From a virus, in the IMG/VR virus record IMGVR_UViG_3300025652_000716, positions 1 through 20,433 of that record: a stretch of DNA of 20,433 nucleotides, one strand, 5' to 3'. Under the pieces are notes generated by a model. It had not been told where the DNA came from and did no database searches. It saw nothing but the letters and a program-made list of their open reading frames with translations. Every line of letters begins with the position of its first letter. Position 1 is the stretch's first letter. Of this stretch, positions 16,037 through 20,433 are shown in pieces. A program made the translations under genes and the position numbers.

Positions 16037-16044
16037 TATAAATA
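16037..16044 (+). promoter_or_regulatory. T4-type late promoter for gp23
   Basis: Exact TATAAATA in the extended form TTTTTATAAATA, 34 bases before the gp23 ATG and just after the gp22 stop. It fits the high demand for capsid protein. Confidence 0.8.
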
Positions 16045-16078
16045 ATACTAAGTAAAATCTCAAAAAAGGAGAACCACA

Positions 16079-17347
16079 ATGAGAAATGAAGAACTAATGC
16101 AAAAGTGGAAGCCGATTCTAGAGCATGGCGCTCTGCCCGGCATCCAAGATTCTCACAGAGCGGCCGTAACAGCTACTCTCTTGGAGAATACAGAAACATC
16201 CATGCAAGAAGGTGAAAGCCTAGGCGCATCTGGATCGTTACTTTCAGAAGCCGCACCAGCTAACTCAACTGCTGATATGGCTAAATATGATCCCGTACTG
16301 ATCTCTCTAGTACGCCGTGCAATGCCTAACTTGGTTGCATATGATATCGCAGGCGTACAGCCGATGACTGGCCCAACTGGCTTGATCTTCGCTATGCGTT
16401 CTAAGTACGAAGACACATCTGGTAAGCCAGAAGCCTTCTACAGCGAAGCAGATACCGATTACTCCGGTGCTGGTACTCATGCTAACGCATTGGGTGCAGG
16501 ATCAGAAACAACTGGTACTGGCCTTGCTACTGCTGATGCAGAAGCTTTGGGTGACGGGTCAGCCGCTGAGTTCGCTCAGATGTCTTTCTCAATCGAAAAA
16601 GTATCTGTAACTGCTAAGTCACGTGCTTTGAAAGCTGAGTACACAACTGAACTTGCTCAAGACCTTAAAGCTATCCATGGTTTGGATGCTGAGACTGAGT
16701 TAGCAAACATGTTGTCTGCTGAGTTGCTTGCTGAAATCAACCGTGAAGTAATCCGTACAGTGTACACAAACGCTGTAGCTGGTTCTCAAGGTGGGGTTGC
16801 TACTAACGGTACATTCAACTTAGACGTTGATGCAAACGGTCGTTGGTCAGTAGAGAAGTTCAAAGGCTTGATGTTCCAAATCGAGAAAGAAGCGAATCAA
16901 ATCGCTAAAGACACTCGTAGAGGAAAAGGTAACATGATCATTTGTTCATCTGATGTTGCATCTGCACTTCAAATGGCTGGCGTTCTTGATTACACACCTG
17001 CTCTTAACTCTAACAATCTGAACCCAGATGACACAGGCAATACTTTTGCTGGTGTTCTTAACGGTCGCTTCAGAGTATACATCGATCCATATGCTGGTGC
17101 AAACTACATGGTAGTAGGCTACAAAGGTTCAAGCGCATTTGATGCCGGACTTTTCTATTGCCCATATGTGCCATTACAGATGGTTCGTGCAGTTGGTGAG
17201 AACAGCTTCCAGTCGAAGTTGGGCTTCAAGACTCGTTACGGAATGGTTTCTAACCCATTCGCTCAAGGTGCAACTGTTGGATCTGGCGCACTTGCTGCCA
17301 ACACCAACGTGTACTACAGACGTACCGCAGTTACCAACTTGCTGTAA
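16079..17347 (+). CDS. 23: Major capsid protein gp23
   Basis: A 422-residue HK97-fold capsid protein. It aligns by eye with T4 gp23: KWKPILEHGALPGI at the start, VRRAMPNLVAYDIAGVQPMTGPTG, KSRALKAEYTTELAQDLKAIHG, FQIEKEANQIAKDTRRGKGN, VYIDPYAGANYMVVGYKG and GFKTRYGMVSNPFA. A gp21 cleavage site LSE|AA is seen at 55-59, at the place of the T4 site LTE|AE, giving a mature chain of 365 residues. T4 gp23 is 521 residues; the 100-residue deficit falls mostly between GVQPMTGPTG and KSRALKAEY, where T4 carries its insertion domain. Ribosome binding site AAAAAGGAG at 16064-16072. Three in-frame stops (TAATAATAA) end the gene, followed by an intrinsic terminator. Confidence 0.96.
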   Translation: MRNEELMQKWKPILEHGALPGIQDSHRAAVTATLLENTETSMQEGESLGASGSLLSEAAPANSTADMAKYDPVLISLVRRAMPNLVAYDIAGVQPMTGPTGLIFAMRSKYEDTSGKPEAFYSEADTDYSGAGTHANALGAGSETTGTGLATADAEALGDGSAAEFAQMSFSIEKVSVTAKSRALKAEYTTELAQDLKAIHGLDAETELANMLSAELLAEINREVIRTVYTNAVAGSQGGVATNGTFNLDVDANGRWSVEKFKGLMFQIEKEANQIAKDTRRGKGNMIICSSDVASALQMAGVLDYTPALNSNNLNPDDTGNTFAGVLNGRFRVYIDPYAGANYMVVGYKGSSAFDAGLFYCPYVPLQMVRAVGENSFQSKLGFKTRYGMVSNPFAQGATVGSGALAANTNVYYRRTAVTNLL

Positions 17348-17399
17348 TAATAAGATTGGGACTCTGATCGGGAAGATTAGAAATAACCCAACCTACTTT

Positions 17400-17428
17400 A
17401 AAGAGGCTCTTCGGAGCCTCTTTTTTTT
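17400..17428 (+). terminator. Intrinsic terminator after gp23
   Basis: Stem AAAGAGGCTC (17400-17409) and GAGCCTCTTT (17414-17423) closed by a UUCG tetraloop between C and G, followed by a T-run to 17428. This is a textbook rho-independent terminator, about 52 bases after the gp23 stop. It closes the head-gene transcripts. Confidence 0.93.
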
Positions 17429-17433
17429 GTCTG

Positions 17434-17441
17434 TATAAATA
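17434..17441 (+). promoter_or_regulatory. Late promoter motif just after the gp23 terminator
   Basis: Exact TATAAATA six bases after the terminator T-run. It lies 117 bases before the next ATG and 81 bases before a second exact box (17523). If used, its transcript would begin at the foldable stretch 17446-17519. Confidence 0.65.
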
Positions 17442-17445
17442 TAAC

Positions 17446-17519
17446 AGTATGGCAGAGTATCATGGGGCGTGATGCTTAATAGAGGCGACCCACTAAAGTC
17501 CGCTACCGTCTACCATACT
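17446..17519 (+). other. Foldable gene-less stretch between two late promoter boxes (candidate RNA element)
   Basis: A closing stem AGTATGG (17446-17452) with CCATACT (17513-17519) is extended after one mismatch by AGA (17454-17456) with TCT (17509-17511). Inside lie hairpin GTATCAT/GTGATGC (17457-17463 and 17469-17475, loop GGGGC, two G-T pairs) and hairpin GCGAC/GTCCGC (17485-17489 and 17498-17503, one bulge). Together this is a possible three-way junction. AGAGTAT (17454-17460) can also pair with ATACTCT (17515-17521), giving a rival fold. It is tRNA-sized but has no T-arm. I recognise no known RNA family. A 19-codon ORF (17472-17531) is an alternative reading. Confidence 0.35.
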
Positions 17520-17522
17520 CTA

Positions 17523-17530
17523 TATAAATA
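17523..17530 (+). promoter_or_regulatory. T4-type late promoter for the gp3-position gene
   Basis: Exact TATAAATA, 28 bases before the ATG at 17559, the same spacing as at other late genes in this window. It is the most likely promoter for the tail-tube-like gene. Confidence 0.75.
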
Positions 17531-17558
17531 GTACTATACAACTTTGATAGAGGATATC

Positions 17559-18077
17559 ATGTCAACATCAAATTTCTTATCGCCAGTAGAGTTTAAGTTA
17601 GTGATCAATAGATTGCCTAACACAGAGTTCTATGTTCAACAGATTAATCTACCTGGTCTGAACTCTGGATATGCAGAGAGATCGACTCCCTTCAAGAACA
17701 TCTATACACCTGGTGATAAACTAATTTTTGATGACTTGAACATTACGCTAGTCGCAGATGAAAATCTATCATCATTTAGAGAGTGTTCTGATTGGCTAAC
17801 TGCTATAACAAGAGCAGAGGGATTCGATGGATACAAAGGACTACAAGCACCTGTAGTAGGAGGTTCTACGCAGTTAGATGGTACAGGAACTGGCAGTATG
17901 TCAGACGCAAGTTTGATTGTGATGGACAGCAACAAAAACGCTAACATTCAGGTGTCGTTTAAAGATGTATTCCCAGTTAGCATTGGTCCAATACAGCTAA
18001 ATACAAGTGATTCAGATGTAGTACCACCTACATTCGATGTGACGTTTAAATATAGTAGCTATACTATAAAAGTTTAG
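17559..18077 (+). CDS. Tail-tube-like protein at the gp3 position
   Basis: A 172-residue protein. The ATG at 17559 has AGAGGA (17549-17554) upstream; the in-frame TTG at 17544 lies upstream of that site and is unlikely. It reads SPVEFKLVINRLPNTEFYVQQINLPG, PFKNIYTPGDKLIFDDLNITLVADENL, then FKDVFPVSIGPIQLNTSD and FDVTFKYSSYTI. The order matches gp19 in this window: an FxVxI start, QxxxIP, GDxxFxxxxxT with DE, and FxxxFP with FDVTFxY at the end. It is therefore a tube-family paralogue, probably a tail completion or baseplate tube-cap component. In T4-like cyanophages the gene between gp23 and uvsY is usually called gp3 (tail completion). Position fits, but I cannot confirm direct similarity to T4 gp3. 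Late promoter upstream; the uvsY promoter begins right after its stop. Confidence 0.65.
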   Translation: MSTSNFLSPVEFKLVINRLPNTEFYVQQINLPGLNSGYAERSTPFKNIYTPGDKLIFDDLNITLVADENLSSFRECSDWLTAITRAEGFDGYKGLQAPVVGGSTQLDGTGTGSMSDASLIVMDSNKNANIQVSFKDVFPVSIGPIQLNTSDSDVVPPTFDVTFKYSSYTIKV

Positions 18078-18079
18078 GG

Positions 18080-18108
18080 TTGACTTTTTAGTGAACTTAG
18101 TGTAACAT
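18080..18108 (+). promoter_or_regulatory. Sigma70-type promoter for uvsY-uvsW
   Basis: -35 TTGACT (18080-18085), 17-base spacer, -10 TAACAT (18103-18108). The -35 box begins two bases after the preceding stop. No TATAAATA and no clear MotA box (TTTGCTTA-like) lies here, so this unit should be read early by unmodified host polymerase. Confidence 0.65.
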
Positions 18109-18120
18109 GATATAGTTACA
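18101..18120. promoter_or_regulatory. Palindrome over the uvsY -10 box (possible operator)
   Basis: Perfect arms TGTAAC (18101-18106) and GTTACA (18115-18120) with an 8-base centre. It covers the -10 box and the expected start site, the place where a repressor would block initiation. It could also be an RNA hairpin or chance; no regulator is encoded in the window. Confidence 0.4.
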
Positions 18121-18142
18121 TGTACTTAATTATGGAGATATT

Positions 18143-18577
18143 ATGAAGATAGATGATATTATTAAAGAATGGGAAAAAGATGGCCCAGTTGATACCATCA
18201 ATATATCCAGAGAATCCTCTGAGATACCCAAGCTTCACAACAAGTACTTCAAATTCTATATGGGAGAAGGCTATCTCCTGAAGAAGATGAAGGCTGACTA
18301 CAAGAAGCTACACAAGCTAAAGACAGAGTATTACAGAGGTGAACTAGACATTACTGAGTTAAAGCAGTATGGATGGGAACCGCAACCTTTAAAGATACTT
18401 AGACAAGACATTCCATCCTATATTGACTCTGATGATGACATTATCGATGCTTCACTTAAAATTGGAGCGCAAGAGCAAAAGGTAGAGTACCTTGAGTCTA
18501 TTATCAAGCAGATCAACAATCGTGGATTTCAAATCAAATCAATCATAGACTGGGAGCGGTTTAGAACAGGTGCTTAA
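18143..18577 (+). CDS. uvsY: UvsY recombination mediator
   Basis: A 144-residue protein (T4 UvsY is 137). It is charged and helical: MKIDDIIKEWEKDGPVD, then IPKLHNKYFKFYM, a lysine-rich helix KKMKADYKKLHKLKTEYY with RGELD, and the end IIKQINNRGFQIKSIIDWERFRTGA. That end parallels T4 UvsY (SRGFAIKHIQDMRAFEAG). In T4, UvsY forms a ring that loads the recombinase UvsX onto gp32-covered single strands and so starts recombination-dependent replication. The ATG at 18143 has GGAG (18134-18137) five bases before it. It is the first gene behind a sigma70-type promoter with an overlapping palindrome. Its stop overlaps the uvsW start by one base (TAATG), so the pair is coupled, as in related marine phages. 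Confidence 0.88.
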   Translation: MKIDDIIKEWEKDGPVDTINISRESSEIPKLHNKYFKFYMGEGYLLKKMKADYKKLHKLKTEYYRGELDITELKQYGWEPQPLKILRQDIPSYIDSDDDIIDASLKIGAQEQKVEYLESIIKQINNRGFQIKSIIDWERFRTGA

Positions 18578-20037
18578 TGGATAATGTGAGTATTGAAAAG
18601 GTCGATGACGTTTACGTGAGAGTAAACGCAGACCCTGGGATTAAGATGGAGATGAGCGAGTACTTCACATTTGAAGTGCCTGGTGCTAAGTTCATGCCTG
18701 CTGTTCGTAATAAAGTCTGGGACGGCAAAATTCGTCTATTGAATACAATGACTGGCATGATCTACGCTGGACTAATTCCATACATACTCAAATTCTGCAA
18801 TACAAGAGAGTATCACGTTACGATTGATAAGGGTCTTGTGCCTAATAATGTTGTTAACGATGACGCAGGAATGCAACTCGCAGAAGAGTTTAACTCTCCA
18901 TTTATTCCACGTGACTATCAAAACGAAGCAGTTGTTCATGCACTGAGGAGCGAAAGGGCGTTACTGTTATCACCCACTGCATCTGGTAAGTCGTTCATTA
19001 TATACTTGTTAACACGCTTTCATGTTGATTCCAGCGATAGAAAAGTTCTCATCGTTGTGCCTACAACATCTCTAGTTGAGCAAATGGCATCGGACTTTGT
19101 TGAGTACAACAACGGTAATGAATTATCAATACACAAAATTCGTGGTGGTATCGACAAGAACGTAGATGCTGATATAACCATCACGACATGGCAGTCAGTC
19201 TACAAGCTAAGAAAAGATTGGTTTGAAAAGTTTGATGTTGTCGTAGGAGATGAAGCGCATCTATTTAAAGCCAAGTCACTAACAAAAGTGCTAGAAAAAA
19301 TGCCTAGCTGTCAATATAGATATGGGTTTACTGGTACATTAGATGGCACTCAGACACACAAACTGGTGCTTGAAGGTCTTTTTGGATCTGTTTACGAGGT
19401 GACTAAGACTAAGAAACTGATCGAAGACAACACTCTCGCCGACTTTGGAATTACGGCAATTGTTCTCCAATATCCTGATGAAATTAGGAAGATAAATAAA
19501 GGTAAGACATACCAAGAAGAAATTGACTGGATAGTTAGTAATGAAGCACGTAATAAGTACATTAAAAATTTGGCTCATAGTCTCAAAGGCAACACTCTTA
19601 TATTATTTCAGTTCGTTGAAAAGCATGGTAAAGTATTACATCCGATGCTTCAGATACAAGGGAAGAGTATACATTTCATACATGGAGGGATTGGTGCTGA
19701 TGAGCGTGAAGCAGTTAGGCATCTGGTTGAGTCAAGCAACGATAATATTATTCTCGCTAGTTATGGTACTTTTAGCACTGGCGTTAATATTAAGCGTTTG
19801 GATAATATCGTCTTTGCAAGCCCGAGTAAATCAAAAATACGAAACTTACAGTCAATAGGTCGAGTGCTACGTAAAAGTAGTGATAATACCAAAGCAACAT
19901 TATATGACATAGTTGATGATCTACAATGGAAATCTACTAAGAATTTTGCAACAAAGCACTTTATGGAAAGAGTTAAAGTTTACAACGAAGAGGGATTCGA
20001 GTTTCGTATATATAATGTTAACATAAAGGGGAATTAA
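18577..20037 (+). CDS. uvsW: UvsW SF2 helicase
   Basis: A 486-residue superfamily 2 helicase (T4 UvsW is 503). Residues about 1-95 form the small N-terminal DNA-binding domain (SEYFTFEVPGAKFMPAVRN, then WDGKIRLLN). Helicase core: Q-like region PRDYQNEAV (111-119), Walker A SPTASGKS (132-139), Ia VPTTSLVEQM (161-170), DEAH (225-228), motif III TGTLDG (252-257), motif V ASYGTFSTGVNI (394-405) and motif VI QSIGRVLRKS (425-434). All catalytic residues are intact. T4 UvsW moves D-loops, Holliday junctions and stalled forks, and removes origin R-loops, switching replication to the recombination mode. It pairs functionally with UvsY. Translationally coupled to uvsY; the next gene begins directly after its stop. 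Confidence 0.95.
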   Translation: MDNVSIEKVDDVYVRVNADPGIKMEMSEYFTFEVPGAKFMPAVRNKVWDGKIRLLNTMTGMIYAGLIPYILKFCNTREYHVTIDKGLVPNNVVNDDAGMQLAEEFNSPFIPRDYQNEAVVHALRSERALLLSPTASGKSFIIYLLTRFHVDSSDRKVLIVVPTTSLVEQMASDFVEYNNGNELSIHKIRGGIDKNVDADITITTWQSVYKLRKDWFEKFDVVVGDEAHLFKAKSLTKVLEKMPSCQYRYGFTGTLDGTQTHKLVLEGLFGSVYEVTKTKKLIEDNTLADFGITAIVLQYPDEIRKINKGKTYQEEIDWIVSNEARNKYIKNLAHSLKGNTLILFQFVEKHGKVLHPMLQIQGKSIHFIHGGIGADEREAVRHLVESSNDNIILASYGTFSTGVNIKRLDNIVFASPSKSKIRNLQSIGRVLRKSSDNTKATLYDIVDDLQWKSTKNFATKHFMERVKVYNEEGFEFRIYNVNIKGN

Positions 20038-20397
20038 ATGCTTATTCATATTAAAATGAAATCAGGTGATGACCTTATAGCAGACCTGATATCAAACGAT
20101 GATCATGAACTGACTATCGAAAACCCAATACAAGTCAAAATACATCCTGTACACGGATTCTTTGCTAAGAGCTGGATGCTATTATCAGAGTCAAATCACG
20201 TGAGCCTCACTCATAGAGATATCACGTTTTGGGGAGAAGCAAACAACAAAGCAATTGAGTACTATGATACATTTGCTGAACGTTTAACCAACCTACACAA
20301 TCTCAGAGATAGAGAGGCTGAGATGAAAGAGCAGGGTGAAGAGATAGAAGATGTTCTAGTAGCCTATCTAGAGTCTAAAGACTCAATAAAGCATTAA
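20038..20397 (+). CDS. Small Sm-like-fold protein downstream of uvsW
   Basis: A 119-residue protein starting directly after the uvsW stop, with GGGGAA (20027-20032) as ribosome binding site. The first 45 residues (LIHIKMKSGDDLIADLISNDDHELTIENPIQVKIHP) follow the Sm/Hfq-type pattern: a strand, a GD turn, a long bent strand, then a short strand. Residues about 40-60 (GFFAKSWMLLSESNHVSL) and a helical acidic tail (about 80-119) follow. Proteins of this look are common after uvsW in T4-like cyanophages and are annotated as hypothetical. A nucleic-acid-binding role linked to recombination would fit the neighbours but is not shown. It is complete. The 36 bases after it hold no gene that I can support. 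Confidence 0.65.
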   Translation: MLIHIKMKSGDDLIADLISNDDHELTIENPIQVKIHPVHGFFAKSWMLLSESNHVSLTHRDITFWGEANNKAIEYYDTFAERLTNLHNLRDREAEMKEQGEEIEDVLVAYLESKDSIKH

Positions 20398-20433
20398 TAT
20401 ACTTAAACATCGTATAACTCTATTATACACGAA

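Noticed and set aside
17139-17438. 99-residue + strand frame over the end of gp23
   Set aside because: It overlaps gp23 in another frame and runs through the terminator hairpin; there is no ribosome binding site.
17446-17520. tRNA gene (7-bp end stem, 74-base span)
   Set aside because: There is no T-arm with a TTCRA-type loop, no D-arm pattern and no clear anticodon arm on either strand. Hammerhead core motifs (CTGATGA and GAAA) are also absent.
17544-17558. TTG start five codons upstream of the gp3-position gene
   Set aside because: The ribosome binding site AGAGGA lies between this TTG and the ATG at 17559, so the ATG is the start.
20422-20429. Minus-strand TGTATAAT, an extended -10-like box at the right end
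   Set aside because: The -35 region would lie outside the window, and transcription would run antisense into uvsW. AT-rich sequence makes a chance match likely.
1-20433. CRISPR array, insertion sequence or integrase/att site
   Set aside because: No regularly spaced direct repeats, no transposase-like frame and no terminal inverted repeats are visible; the gene order is an unbroken T4-like series.

Overview
This window looks like part of the late (virion) gene module of a marine T4-like myovirus. Every gene is on the + strand, genes abut or overlap by 1-8 bases, and the order neck gp13-gp14, gp15, terminase gp16-gp17, sheath gp18, tube gp19, portal gp20, core proteins (gp67/gp68-like), protease gp21, scaffold gp22, major capsid gp23 is the T4 order. 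It is followed by a tail-tube-like gene, uvsY and uvsW, an arrangement known from T4-like cyanophages and other marine relatives. The host cannot be determined from this stretch: it holds no auxiliary metabolic gene and no tRNA.

Layout. 1-4908: tail/adhesin genes. These are a 5'-truncated lectin-like protein, an 827-residue protein with a LamG-like C-terminal part, a small beta-rich protein and an XkdW-like tail-fibre-assembly-type protein. 4942-9525: head completion, tail completion and packaging motor. 9595-12019: sheath and tube. 12074-17347: portal, core, protease, scaffold and capsid, closed by a strong intrinsic terminator at 17400-17428. 17434-17530: a gene-less, foldable stretch between two late promoter motifs. 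17559-18077: tail-tube-like protein. 18080 onward: a sigma70-type promoter with an overlapping palindrome, then the recombination genes uvsY and uvsW and a small Sm-like protein.

Control. The T4 late promoter box TATAAATA occurs exactly before gp13, gp18, the gp67-like gene, gp22, gp23 and the gp3-position gene, with one more copy just after the terminator and a one-mismatch copy before gp19. Copies before sheath, scaffold and capsid share a longer TTTTTATAAATA form. The uvsY-uvsW unit instead has a host-type -35/-10 promoter, so a class boundary lies at about 18078.

Most of the window is recognisable T4-like biology, and I see no new enzymatic or defence system. The points most worth a second look are a cupredoxin-like domain that seems inserted into gp14 and has lost most metal ligands, the structured stretch at 17446-17519, a hairpin pair that could hide the ribosome binding site of the portal gene, and the palindrome on the uvsY promoter.
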